Below are positions 50,758-59,686 of a stretch of 64,000 bases of DNA, piece after piece. The notes under the pieces are model-generated. The model was given only the letters and a program-made list of their open reading frames with translations. It searched no databases and was not told the origin of the DNA. Source of the stretch: Holtiella tumoricola (GTDB lineage Bacteria > Bacillota > Clostridia > Lachnospirales > Cellulosilyticaceae); contig NZ_JAQIFT010000014.1 in NCBI RefSeq assembly GCF_027857615.1, positions 61,170 through 125,169 on the forward strand, written 5' to 3'. The translations under genes and the position numbers were made by a program. Numbering within the stretch: position 1 is the first letter of the stretch; every line of letters starts with the position of its first letter.

Positions 50758-52782
50758 CTATTTAATAAATAATCCGCCTACTTGGTAAATTAAAAATGCT
50801 ACTATCCATGCAAGCCCTGTTTGATATCCTAGTGCAATAAGTGTCCACTTCCAGTTACCAAACTCTCTTTTCATAGCACCAATAGCTGCGAAGCATGGTG
50901 CTGCAAGTAGTGTAAATGCCATAAATGCATAAGCACTAAGTGGTGTAAATAAAGCACCCATATTTGTAACTAATGTTGGGTCTGACTCTGCAACTTCACC
51001 TACTCCAAGTAAAACACCAAATGTGGCAACAATAGCTTCTTTTGCTAAGAATCCTGTTACAGTAGCAACAGATGCCTGCCATGTACCAAATCCAAGTGGT
51101 GCAAATACTGGAGCAATAAAGTGACCAATAGATGCTAAAATACTTTGATCTGTTTCTACCATTTGAAGACTAAAGTTGAATGATTGTAGGAACCAAATAA
51201 GGCCTGAAGCAACAAAGATTACTGTACCAGCTTTTACAATGAAAGCTTTAGAACGATCCCACATTTGCATAAATACGCCTTTAAAGTTAGGCACATGATA
51301 TTCTGGTAATTCTAAAATATAAGGTGCTGCTTCACCTTTAAATAAAGTATTTTTCAAGATTAATCCTGAAATGATAACCATTAAAATACCTAAAAGGTAC
51401 ATAGAAGGCCCTACCCATGCATGATCAGGGAAGAATGCTCCTACTAAAAGTGCAAATACAGGTAGCTTAGCACCACAAGGAATAAATGGTGTAAGCATGA
51501 TTGTCATCTTACGATCACGCTCATTTTCAATAGTTCTTGATGCCATAATCCCTGGTACAGAACAGCCTGTTCCAATAACCATAGGAATGAATGATTTTCC
51601 TGATAAGCCAAACTTTCTGAAGATCTTATCCATGATAAAGGCAACACGTGACATATAGCCACAATCTTCAAGGATACCAATTAATAAGAAGAGAATCATA
51701 AGCTGTGGTACGAATCCAAGTACAGCTCCTACCCCGCCAATAATTCCTTCTACTACTAATCCATGAATCCATGGTGATACACTCATACTTTCAAGGAATA
51801 TCCCTACTTGATCACCAATACCACCAAATAACTCTTCCATAAATCCAATAGTCATATCACCCACTGTTTGGATTGATAAGAAGTATACTAACCACATGAT
51901 TCCAAAGAAAATAGGAATAGCTAAAATTCTATTTGTAACAACTCTATCAATCTTATCTGATAGTGTTACCTTATGGCTCATTCTGTTTTTAACAATTTCG
52001 TTAATGTACTTAGTAATATACTCATAACGTTGATTAATAACGATGCTTTCAACATCATCTTCATATTCTGCTGTAAGTTGCTCGATACAGTTTTTAATCA
52101 CTTGGTTATCAGCACTTGATAAGTTAAGTTGCGCTACAACTTCTTTATCTTGCTCAAGTACCTTTAATGCAAACCAGCGCGTATCATAATGTGCATCAAT
52201 TTTTTGATCCTGTAAGATTGTTATTACTTCTTCAATAGCAACTTCTACTGACTTTTCTAATGGTAATGCTTCTGTTTTAATTTGTACTTTCGCTACACAT
52301 ACCTCTAAGGCAAGCTTAATAAGTTCTTCTAAACCTTTATTTTTTGCAGCTGAAATAGGTACAACTTTAACTCCAAAACGTTTTTCTAGTGCTTTAAGAT
52401 CAATTTTTTCTCCACGTTTCTCAACGATATCCATCATATTTAAAGCAATGATAGTTGGTCTACCTAATTCAACTAATTGATGAGTTAAGTAAAGGTTACG
52501 CTCAATATTTGAAGCATCTATAATATTGATAATTAAATCCGGTTGTTCTTTAATAATGTAGTTTCTTGCTACTACCTCTTCTGGAGTATAAGGTGAAAGT
52601 GAATAAATACCTGGTAAATCAACAAGTGTTGCTTCTTCTTTAGTACCTCTTAATCTACCTTCCTTCTTTTCAACTGTTACACCTGGCCAGTTCCCAACAT
52701 AAGCCTTACTCCCTGTTAGAGCATTAAATGCAGTAGTCTTCCCACTATTCGGGTTTCCTACTAATGCTATATTATATCCCAT
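50758..52782 (-). CDS. feoB: Ferrous iron transporter FeoB
   Basis: This 674-residue protein has an N-terminal G protein domain: G1 GNPNSGKTT, G3 VDLPGIYSL, G4 NMMD. A helical GDI domain follows, then the membrane part with two Gate motifs (GTGCSVPGIMASR and the Cys-containing LAAPCFAAIGAMKRE). It imports Fe2+ under anaerobic conditions, controlled by nucleotide state. It lies 62 bases downstream of feoA. Confidence 0.97.
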   Translation of the reverse strand: MGYNIALVGNPNSGKTTAFNALTGSKAYVGNWPGVTVEKKEGRLRGTKEEATLVDLPGIYSLSPYTPEEVVARNYIIKEQPDLIINIIDASNIERNLYLTHQLVELGRPTIIALNMMDIVEKRGEKIDLKALEKRFGVKVVPISAAKNKGLEELIKLALEVCVAKVQIKTEALPLEKSVEVAIEEVITILQDQKIDAHYDTRWFALKVLEQDKEVVAQLNLSSADNQVIKNCIEQLTAEYEDDVESIVINQRYEYITKYINEIVKNRMSHKVTLSDKIDRVVTNRILAIPIFFGIMWLVYFLSIQTVGDMTIGFMEELFGGIGDQVGIFLESMSVSPWIHGLVVEGIIGGVGAVLGFVPQLMILFLLIGILEDCGYMSRVAFIMDKIFRKFGLSGKSFIPMVIGTGCSVPGIMASRTIENERDRKMTIMLTPFIPCGAKLPVFALLVGAFFPDHAWVGPSMYLLGILMVIISGLILKNTLFKGEAAPYILELPEYHVPNFKGVFMQMWDRSKAFIVKAGTVIFVASGLIWFLQSFNFSLQMVETDQSILASIGHFIAPVFAPLGFGTWQASVATVTGFLAKEAIVATFGVLLGVGEVAESDPTLVTNMGALFTPLSAYAFMAFTLLAAPCFAAIGAMKREFGNWKWTLIALGYQTGLAWIVAFLIYQVGGLFIK

Positions 52783-52844
52783 AGTTCGCTAACTCCCTTT
52801 CTATTTGTTAGACTAGGCTAACTTATCTCTCAAAAAAAATCGAG

Positions 52845-53072
52845 TTATACTAACTCAACTAATATGCTCTTCGCATCTTCTTTTCTTAAGCTTAATGAGT
52901 ATCCTCTTACAGAGATTTCAATAGGATCTCCTAATGGCGCTACTTTTTTAACTGTTACTTCAACACCTTTTGTAATACCCATATCCATGATACGTCTTTT
53001 AAGTGTGCCTTGCACATCTATTTGTCTTACGATAGCACTTTTACCACAAGGTACTTTCTTTAAATTACTCAT
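52845..53072 (-). CDS. feoA: Ferrous iron transport accessory protein FeoA
   Basis: At 75 residues it has the SH3-like FeoA pattern: VPCGKSAIVRQIDVQGTLKRRIMDMGITKGVEV and the end GYSLSLRKEDAKSILVE. It is cytoplasmic and assists FeoB. GGGAGGG precedes the ATG. First gene of the feoAB unit, with an operator upstream. Confidence 0.95.
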   Translation of the reverse strand: MSNLKKVPCGKSAIVRQIDVQGTLKRRIMDMGITKGVEVTVKKVAPLGDPIEISVRGYSLSLRKEDAKSILVELV

Positions 53073-53150
53073 ACTATCCCTCCCAAGTTATACAATCATA
53101 ATACTTCTAATAAGTATCTTTTCTCTATTTTATCAACTAACTTGATTTTC

Positions 53151-53200
53151 ATTATATTATATGTTAACATTAGCAAACAATGTTAACCTTAACTAACATT
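53151..53200. promoter_or_regulatory. Palindromic operator over the feoAB promoter
   Basis: Perfect 9-bp arms GTTAACATT and AATGTTAAC (53163-53187) have a 7-base spacer. A third half-site TAACATT lies at 53194-53200. On the minus strand TTGTTT (53175-53180) and TATAAT (53151-53156), 18 bases apart, make the feoAB promoter, so the palindrome covers the -35. The adjacent DtxR/MntR-like protein is the likely binder, with iron as co-repressor. Inference from position. Confidence 0.65.
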
Positions 53201-53319
53201 ATTTTATATCGACTTGAATGTTCTGTCAATATTTTTTCACAACTAAAGTGTTTTATTTTTAATTCATTAAAATATTTGTTATAATATATAAAGGGATACT
53301 ATGAAGGAGGAGGGAAACC

Positions 53320-53703
53320 ATGACTCTAGGACAATCTGGTGAAGATTACCTTGAAACTGTATTAGAACTTGAACAGCAAAATGGTGTTGTCCGTTCTATA
53401 GACATAGCAAAAAAACTTAATGTATCTAGACCAAGTGTTAATAAGGCTATTAATAACTTAAAAGATGCTGGTATGGTTACACAGCAATCTTATGGAGATA
53501 TCAGGCTCACTGACTTAGGGCGTAAAACAGCAAAAGATATCATTTATAGACATACCCTAATCAAGAAGTTCTTGACTCATGTCCTCGGTCTAAGCCCTCA
53601 AATTGCAGAAGCAGATGCTTGTAAAATTGAGCATATATTAAGTCCTGAAACTATAGAGAAACTAGAAGACTTCGTTATAAATTATAAAAAATGCCCTAAT
53701 TAG
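53320..53703 (+). CDS. DtxR/MntR-family metal-dependent repressor
   Basis: This 127-residue protein has the winged helix (VVRSIDIAKKLNVSRPSVNKAINNLKDAGM) and the metal/dimer domain, without a C-terminal SH3 domain. Metal-site positions are mixed. Asp9, Glu12 and His78 fit MntR's D8, E11 and H77. Cys101, Glu104 and His105 fit DtxR's C102, E105 and H106, where MntR has Glu in place of Cys. Divergent from feoAB, it is probably an iron sensor. GAAGGAGGAGGG precedes the ATG, and TATAAT lies at 53280-53285. Confidence 0.9.
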   Translation: MTLGQSGEDYLETVLELEQQNGVVRSIDIAKKLNVSRPSVNKAINNLKDAGMVTQQSYGDIRLTDLGRKTAKDIIYRHTLIKKFLTHVLGLSPQIAEADACKIEHILSPETIEKLEDFVINYKKCPN

Positions 53704-53730
53704 ATTTAAGTATCTAATTAGGGCATTTTT
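53691..53730 (+). terminator. Terminator of the metal repressor gene
   Basis: ATGCCCTAATTAGAT and ATCTAATTAGGGCAT form a perfect stem followed by a T run. Confidence 0.9.
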
Positions 53731-53768
53731 ATTGTCTTTCATCTATTGTATTAAAATATTTTTTATCA

Positions 53769-53808
53769 AAAAAACAGCTGTCACATTTTATGTGTGACAG
53801 CTGTTTTT
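53769..53808 (-). terminator. Terminator of PFOR
   Basis: AAAACAGCTGTCACA and TGTGACAGCTGTTTT form the stem. On the minus strand TTTTGATAA follows. Confidence 0.85.
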
Positions 53809-53830
53809 AATCGTATGAGAGGAGTATTTA

Positions 53831-56800
53831 TTATTCTTGTTCAGCTAATTTTTTGTAGCCTTCATAACGTTGTCTAGCATGTTTCTCTGCTAATTCAAAT
53901 AACCCTTCACTATCTTCTGGGAATTGTTTTGCAAGAGATGAATAACGTACTTGATCCATAAGGAAGCTTCTGAAGCTTTCTGTTGGTTCTTTAGAATCTA
54001 AGATAAATGGATTTTTACCTTGTTCTTCTAATAATGGGTTGTGTCTGTATAAATGCCAGTATCCAGCTTTAACTGCATCTGCCATATTTTCCATTGAGCA
54101 GCCCATACCTTTTTTAAGACCGTGGCTAATACATGGTGCATAAGCAATGATGATAGATGGACCTTCATATGCTTCTGCTTCAAGAATAGCTTTGATTGTT
54201 TGGTTTTTGTCTGATCCCATGGCAACTTGAGCTACATATACGTTGCCATAAGCCATCATCATTTTACCAAGGTCTTTTTTCTTAGCTCTCTTACCAGATG
54301 CTGCGAATTTTGCAATAGCTGCTACTGGTGTTGATTTAGATGATTGACCACCTGTATTTGAGTAAATTTCTGTATCGAATACAAGTACATTTACGTTTTC
54401 ACCTGATGCAAGAACGTGATCAAGACCGCCATAACCGATGTCGTAAGCCCATCCGTCACCACCAAGAATCCATTGTGAACGTTTTACTAAGTAGTCTTCT
54501 CTTTCAGCAATTTCTTTCACTAAAGTAACTGCTTTTTCATCTGTTAATGTATGATTTGCAAGAAGTTCACTTACAGCTTTACTTGCTGCTTTTGAACCTT
54601 CTCCATTTTCTTTGTTGTCTAACCAGTTTGTGAATACTTCTTTGTATTCTGCTGGAATATCCATAGCTACTAATTCTTCCATGTTAGCTTGGATTTTGTT
54701 TCTCATTTGTTTTACGCCAAGGAACATACCGTAACCATATTCAGCATTATCTTCGAAGAGTGAGTTAGCCCATGATGGTCCTTTACCTTCGTGGTTTGTT
54801 GTATATGGTGTTGATGGTGCACTACCACCCCAGATTGATGAACAACCTGTTGCATTAGAAATCATCATACGGTCACCAAAGAGTTGTGTTACAAGTTTGA
54901 TGTATGGTGTTTCACCACAACCTGCACATGCTCCTGAGAATTCCATAAGAGGTGTTTTGAATTGGCTATCTTTAACTGTTTTACCTTCTACAAGGTCACC
55001 TTTATAAGATACTTCTTTAACTGCATAATCCCAGTTAGCTGATTGTGTTTCTACTTGTTCTCCAAGTGGTTCCATGAATAAAGCTTTTCCTTTAGCAGGA
55101 CAAACTTCTGCACAGCTACCACAACCTGTACAGTCAAGTGCACTTACTTGGATTCTATATTCAAGACCATCGAATGCTTTACCAACAGCTTTCTTAGTTT
55201 CAAATCCTTCTGGTGCATTTGCTTTTTCATCTGCATTTACAAGGATTGGTCTAATACATGCATGTGGACATACATATGCACATTGGTTACATTGAATACA
55301 TTTTTCCATATCCCATCTTGGAATATCTACTGCAATACCACGTTTTTCGTGTGCTGCTGTACCTGCTGGGAATGTACCATCTTCGTAATCATTGAATGCA
55401 CTTACTGGAAGGCTGTTACCTTCTTGAGCATTGATTGGTTCAACGATATTTTTAATGAAATCTGGTTTTTCTTCTGCTTTTGCACCGCATGAACATGATC
55501 CACATCCACAACCTGTTGCTTGGTTAGCTGTTTTCCATGATGCTGGTACTTCAACTTTATTAAGAGCATTCATACCTTTTTCTACTGCTTGGTAGTTCAT
55601 AGAAAGGACTTTTTCACCTTTTTTACCATAAGCTTTGTTGATAGAAGCTTTAAGGTATTCTACAGCTTGATTTTCATCAATGATATTAGCAAGTTTGAAG
55701 AAAGCAGCTTGCATGATCATGTTGATACGTGATCCAAGACCAATTTCTTTTGCAATAGTTGTAGCGTCTACTGTGTAGAAATTAATTTCATTTTCAGCAA
55801 TGTATTGTTTCATTGCTGCTGGTAAATGTTCTTCAAGTGCAGCTAAATCCCACTCTGTATTAAGTACAAAGTTTCCACCTTTTTTAAGGCCTTTAAGGAT
55901 ATTATATTGATGTACGAATGCTTGTTTATGACAAGCTATGTAATCAGCTTCATCAATAAGGTATGTTGCACGGATTGGTGAATCACCGAATCTTAAGTGA
56001 GACATTGTGATACCACCAGATTTTTTAGAATCGTAATCAAAGTATGCTTGAACATATTTATTTGTATGTTCACCAATGATTTTGATTGCTTGTTTGTTAG
56101 CACCTACAGTACCATCTGAACCAAGACCCCAGAATTTACATCTGATTGTACCTGTTGAAGCAATTTTAAGTGTATCTTTTGCTTCTAATGATGTGTAAGT
56201 TACATCATCTACGATACCTACTGTAAATCTATTTTTAGGTTGTTCACTTGTTAAGTTATCAAATACTGCTTTAAGATCTGTTGGAGTTACATCTTTTGAA
56301 CCAAGACCATAACGTCCACCAATGATCATTGGTGTTCTTTCACTATCATAGAATGCACCACGTACGTCTAAGTAAAGAGGCTCGCCTAATGCACCTGGTT
56401 CTTTTGTACGATCAAGTACACAGATTCTTTTAGCCGATGTTGGAACAGCATTTAAGAAATGTTCTGTTGAGAATGGTCTATATAAGTGAACTTTAACAAG
56501 ACCAAAGCTTTCACCATTTGCATTTAAAGCATCAACTGTTTCTTCAAGAGCTTCTGTTACAGATCCCATAGCAATTACTACGTTTTCAGCATCAGCTGCT
56601 CCATAGTAATCAAATAAACTATGTTTTCTACCTGTTAACTCTGACATTTGTGCCATGTAATCTTCTACGATGCCAACAATGTTGTTGTAATATTTATTTG
56701 AAGCTTCTCTTGTTTGGAAGTAGATATCAGGGTTTTGAGCTGTACCACGTGTTACAGGGTGGTTTGGAGAAAGTGCTCTATTTCTGAATTCTTGTAAAGC

Positions 56801-57394
56801 TTCTTGATCGATTAATTTTTCATAATCGCTATAATCTAATACTTCTACTTTTTGTATTTCATGTGATGTTCTGAATCCATCAAAGAAATGAACGAAAGGT
56901 AATCTACCTTTAATCGCTGCAAGATGCGCAACTGGAGCAATATCCGCTACTTCTTGTACAGAACCAGATGCAAGCATTACGCAACCTGTTTGACGAGCTG
57001 CCATAACGTCTTGGTGGTCACCAAATATTGATAAAGCTTGAGCTGCTAAAGCACGAGCACTTACATGGAATACACCAGGAAGAAGCTCACCAGCTACTTT
57101 ATACATATTTGGAATCATAAGAAGTAAACCTTGTGAAGCTGTAAATGTTGTTGTAAGTGCACCTGCTTGAAGTGAACCATGGAATGTACCTGCTGCACCT
57201 GCTTCAGATTGCATTTCTACTACACTTACTTTTTGGCCAAAGATATTTTTTCTGCCTTGTGCTGCCCATTCATCCACAACTTCAGCCATTGTTGAAGATG
57301 GTGTGATTGGGTAAATTGCTGCTACGTCTGTAAATGCATAAGCTACATATGATGCAGCAGTATTACCGTCGATTGTCATCATTTTTTTTGACAT
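53831..57394 (-). CDS. nifJ: Pyruvate:ferredoxin oxidoreductase
   Basis: At 1187 residues it is the single-chain homodimeric form. Domains in order: pyruvate-binding/TPP domain I (AYAFTDVAAIYPITPSS), II and III, then two 4Fe-4S clusters (CIQCNQCAYVCPHACIRP, CTGCGSCAEVCP). The TPP domain follows, with the proximal cluster cysteines (GACAGCGETPY) and GDGWAYDIGYGGLDHV. It converts pyruvate and CoA to acetyl-CoA, CO2 and reduced ferredoxin. An unusual insert with four closely spaced cysteines (GCGCGSCSCG, about residues 626-637) sits just before the ferredoxin domain. It is divergent from fprA. Confidence 0.96.
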   Translation of the reverse strand: MSKKMMTIDGNTAASYVAYAFTDVAAIYPITPSSTMAEVVDEWAAQGRKNIFGQKVSVVEMQSEAGAAGTFHGSLQAGALTTTFTASQGLLLMIPNMYKVAGELLPGVFHVSARALAAQALSIFGDHQDVMAARQTGCVMLASGSVQEVADIAPVAHLAAIKGRLPFVHFFDGFRTSHEIQKVEVLDYSDYEKLIDQEALQEFRNRALSPNHPVTRGTAQNPDIYFQTREASNKYYNNIVGIVEDYMAQMSELTGRKHSLFDYYGAADAENVVIAMGSVTEALEETVDALNANGESFGLVKVHLYRPFSTEHFLNAVPTSAKRICVLDRTKEPGALGEPLYLDVRGAFYDSERTPMIIGGRYGLGSKDVTPTDLKAVFDNLTSEQPKNRFTVGIVDDVTYTSLEAKDTLKIASTGTIRCKFWGLGSDGTVGANKQAIKIIGEHTNKYVQAYFDYDSKKSGGITMSHLRFGDSPIRATYLIDEADYIACHKQAFVHQYNILKGLKKGGNFVLNTEWDLAALEEHLPAAMKQYIAENEINFYTVDATTIAKEIGLGSRINMIMQAAFFKLANIIDENQAVEYLKASINKAYGKKGEKVLSMNYQAVEKGMNALNKVEVPASWKTANQATGCGCGSCSCGAKAEEKPDFIKNIVEPINAQEGNSLPVSAFNDYEDGTFPAGTAAHEKRGIAVDIPRWDMEKCIQCNQCAYVCPHACIRPILVNADEKANAPEGFETKKAVGKAFDGLEYRIQVSALDCTGCGSCAEVCPAKGKALFMEPLGEQVETQSANWDYAVKEVSYKGDLVEGKTVKDSQFKTPLMEFSGACAGCGETPYIKLVTQLFGDRMMISNATGCSSIWGGSAPSTPYTTNHEGKGPSWANSLFEDNAEYGYGMFLGVKQMRNKIQANMEELVAMDIPAEYKEVFTNWLDNKENGEGSKAASKAVSELLANHTLTDEKAVTLVKEIAEREDYLVKRSQWILGGDGWAYDIGYGGLDHVLASGENVNVLVFDTEIYSNTGGQSSKSTPVAAIAKFAASGKRAKKKDLGKMMMAYGNVYVAQVAMGSDKNQTIKAILEAEAYEGPSIIIAYAPCISHGLKKGMGCSMENMADAVKAGYWHLYRHNPLLEEQGKNPFILDSKEPTESFRSFLMDQVRYSSLAKQFPEDSEGLFELAEKHARQRYEGYKKLAEQE

Positions 57395-57437
57395 GAGTAG
57401 TCCCTCCTCGATTTGTGTATAAATTCTTAATTTTGTA

Positions 57438-57586
57438 TTATAGTATAAAATTCTAGAAAGTTTTTAATAATTTGTTTATTATGGATAATAATTATCCTTT
57501 AACTTTAATTATATCACGTTTTTATCATTTGAAAAGTAACTTTGTCACATTTGACAACTTTAATTTTTCTATTATAATAATTATTA
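57438..57586. promoter_or_regulatory. Divergent PFOR/fprA promoter region with PerR-like boxes
   Basis: For fprA, TTGACA (57551-57556) and TATAAT (57573-57578) are 16 bases apart. TTATAATAATTATTA (57572-57586) overlaps the -10 and fits the PerR consensus TTATAATNATTATAA at all but one position. A second palindrome GGATAATAATTATCC (57483-57497) fits less well and lies upstream of a PFOR -10 TATAAT (57438-57443). PerR control of flavodiiron genes is known in Clostridium; here it is inferred. Confidence 0.6.
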
Positions 57587-57616
57587 TCTAGTAATATATT
57601 ATAAAGGAGTCTTGTT

Positions 57617-58825
57617 ATGGCTAAACATCTTAATGTGACTGAAGCTTTATCTTGGGTCGGTGCCTTTGATCCAGATCTAAGAGTATTCGATATCGTAATG
57701 GAAACAGAATTTGGAACGACTTATAATGCCTATGTTCTTAAAGGAAGTGCAAAAACTGCTGTGTTTGAAACAGTAAAAGCCAAATTCTTTGATGAATATT
57801 TAGAAAACCTAAAAACAGTGATTGACCCTACTGAAATTGACTATATTATCGTTAATCATACTGAACCAGATCATGCAGGTAGTGTTGCACGTCTTCTTGA
57901 ACTTGCACCTCTTGCTACAGTTGTTGGAACGACTCAAGCAATTAAATATATGAGTGAAATTATTAATGCACCATTCAAAAGCCTTGTTGTAAAAGATGGG
58001 GAAACACTTTCACTTGGCGATAAAACTATTCGTTTTATTGGTGCACCTTGCCTACATTGGCCAGACTCTATGTATTCTTACATTGAAGAAGACCGTACAC
58101 TTGTAACATGTGATTCTTTTGGCGCTCACTATAGTGATGAACGTGTATTTAAAGCTGAACTTGAAGAAGAAAAAGAAGACGATTATATTAAAGCTTACAA
58201 ATACTATTACGATATGATTATGGGCCCATTTAAACCTTTTGTTCTTAAGGCATTAGCAAAAATTGAAGACTTAGAAATCGATTTTATCTGCCCTGGTCAT
58301 GGTATGATATTAGACCGTACAAATATGACTAAATATATTAATTTCTATAAAGAATGGAGTAAACCTGTTGTAAGATCTACTCCTAGTATCGTTATAGCTT
58401 ATGTATCTGCTTATGGTTATACAGAAAAACTTGCAAAAGAAATCCATGAAGGTATTTTAAGCACAAATCCTAATTGTGATGTTTTACTTTATGATCTTGT
58501 AACTGCTGATTTTGATGAAGTTCTTGCTGAAGCTAGTATGGCTAAAGGCCTATTAATTGGTTCTCCTACTATTTTAGCCGATACACTTCCTCCTATCTGG
58601 AAACTTCTAACTTCATTAAATCCTGTAATTCATAAAGGTATTTCAGCTGGTTGCTTTGGTTCATATGGTTGGAGTGGTGAAGCTACTAAAAATATTGCTG
58701 CACGCTTTGCACAACTTAAATTCCCTATGCCAGTAGAACCATTAAATATTGCTTTTAATCCAAGCGAAAGTAATCTTAAAGAAGCCTTTGACTTTGGAGT
58801 TAATTTCGTTCAAGCTATTTTATAA
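57617..58825 (+). CDS. fprA: Flavodiiron protein FprA (oxygen/NO reductase)
   Basis: The 402-residue protein has a beta-lactamase-fold diiron domain with all ligands: HTEPDHAG, CLHWPDS, TCDSFGAHYSD and ICPGHG. A flavodoxin domain starts at about residue 255 (PSIVIAYVSAYGYTEKLAKE). It reduces O2 to water, or NO, with electrons from rubredoxin or a similar donor. No C-terminal rubredoxin or flavin reductase domain is fused. AAAGGAG precedes the ATG. Confidence 0.95.
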   Translation: MAKHLNVTEALSWVGAFDPDLRVFDIVMETEFGTTYNAYVLKGSAKTAVFETVKAKFFDEYLENLKTVIDPTEIDYIIVNHTEPDHAGSVARLLELAPLATVVGTTQAIKYMSEIINAPFKSLVVKDGETLSLGDKTIRFIGAPCLHWPDSMYSYIEEDRTLVTCDSFGAHYSDERVFKAELEEEKEDDYIKAYKYYYDMIMGPFKPFVLKALAKIEDLEIDFICPGHGMILDRTNMTKYINFYKEWSKPVVRSTPSIVIAYVSAYGYTEKLAKEIHEGILSTNPNCDVLLYDLVTADFDEVLAEASMAKGLLIGSPTILADTLPPIWKLLTSLNPVIHKGISAGCFGSYGWSGEATKNIAARFAQLKFPMPVEPLNIAFNPSESNLKEAFDFGVNFVQAIL

Positions 58826-58852
58826 ATTCTTACTTAGAATATTATTAAGCTT

Positions 58853-58910
58853 TAGAATAAGTAAAAGGGATATGATGTCTTTATACATCATATCCCTTTT
58901 ACTTATTCTA
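58853..58910. terminator. Very long perfect-stem bidirectional terminator
   Basis: Two perfectly complementary arms of 26 bases (58853-58878 and 58885-58910) flank the loop CTTTAT, between convergent fprA and the BirA-like gene. The central part includes AAAAGGGATATGATGT. Confidence 0.85.
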
Positions 58911-58930
58911 TTTAATTTTTACTTTATTTC

Positions 58931-59686
58931 TTATCTTCCATAATAGGCATATAACTTATTTAAAACACGTGCAATAAGCTCACTTCTATTACAATATTCA
59001 CCAGTAATTTCAGTTAAAGCAATAGCCTTTTCATCTGCTCCGTGTACATATATGCCAATACCAACAATCATGCTTTTAATAGTCTTACTCTCTGCTTCTA
59101 TATACATCTGTGTCATAATACCACTTAATTTTCTATTGTTATAATAAAGGTTATTATCTTCACCTATTTCTGTGTCTACCTGAGTAATTTCTCGTATAAC
59201 TACTCTAACAGCTTCACTATTTTGTTTAATTATAGTATCCATTGCATCCATAGGGGAATTCAAATCAATCACTACACTCATATAAACCCCTTTTCCTTGA
59301 GGTGAGTAAAAACTTGCTTCTTCTTTAGCTTCTCCTTTTTCTTGTTCCTCACTTGCTACTACTATCCAATTTTTTTCTTTTGTCACATATGAAGCAAGTG
59401 CTCTCTTATTCGTAGAATCTACCACTTTGTGCATTTCTACATGGTCTATAGGAAAGCTTTTATCTAAAAATTGCTGTAATTTCATTTTAGACAATATATC
59501 GGAGTTAGTATTTAGGGTATACCCCTTTTTCTTAGTAGATTCAATATCATAACCTTCTTCTCTAAGTAAGTTGATATTCTTCCATATAGCTGTTCTAGAT
59601 AATCCTAAACTTTGTGCAATAGCTTCACCTGATAAGTACTCTCCTTTATGATTCTCAAACAATTCTAGTAACTTATTTTTAGTCAT
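58931..59686 (-). CDS. BirA-like protein with degenerate ligase active site
   Basis: This 251-residue protein has the BirA-type winged helix (about 1-60, GEAIAQSLGLSRTAIWKNINLL) and a biotin-ligase-fold domain recognisable from STNKRA, SPQGKGVYMSVVI and NNRKLSGIMTQMY. The biotin/AMP loop, normally GRGRRGR, reads GEAKEEA (about 118-124). The KWPND motif with the catalytic Lys reads EIGEDN. The C-terminal SH3-like domain is missing (families run about 320 residues). Ligase activity is therefore unlikely, and a DNA-binding regulatory role is possible. No biotin genes are adjacent. Confidence 0.8.
   Translation of the reverse strand: MTKNKLLELFENHKGEYLSGEAIAQSLGLSRTAIWKNINLLREEGYDIESTKKKGYTLNTNSDILSKMKLQQFLDKSFPIDHVEMHKVVDSTNKRALASYVTKEKNWIVVASEEQEKGEAKEEASFYSPQGKGVYMSVVIDLNSPMDAMDTIIKQNSEAVRVVIREITQVDTEIGEDNNLYYNNRKLSGIMTQMYIEAESKTIKSMIVGIGIYVHGADEKAIALTEITGEYCNRSELIARVLNKLYAYYGR

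Noticed and set aside
55074..55492. Plus-strand frames inside PFOR
   Set aside because: They are antisense to the ferredoxin domain, and their Cys-rich look is an effect of the opposite strand.
53541..57616. Exact Rex site TTGTCACATTTGACAA upstream of fprA
   Set aside because: The spacing between half-sites is two bases too short for Rex; it is probably just the -35 region with a fortuitous inverted repeat.
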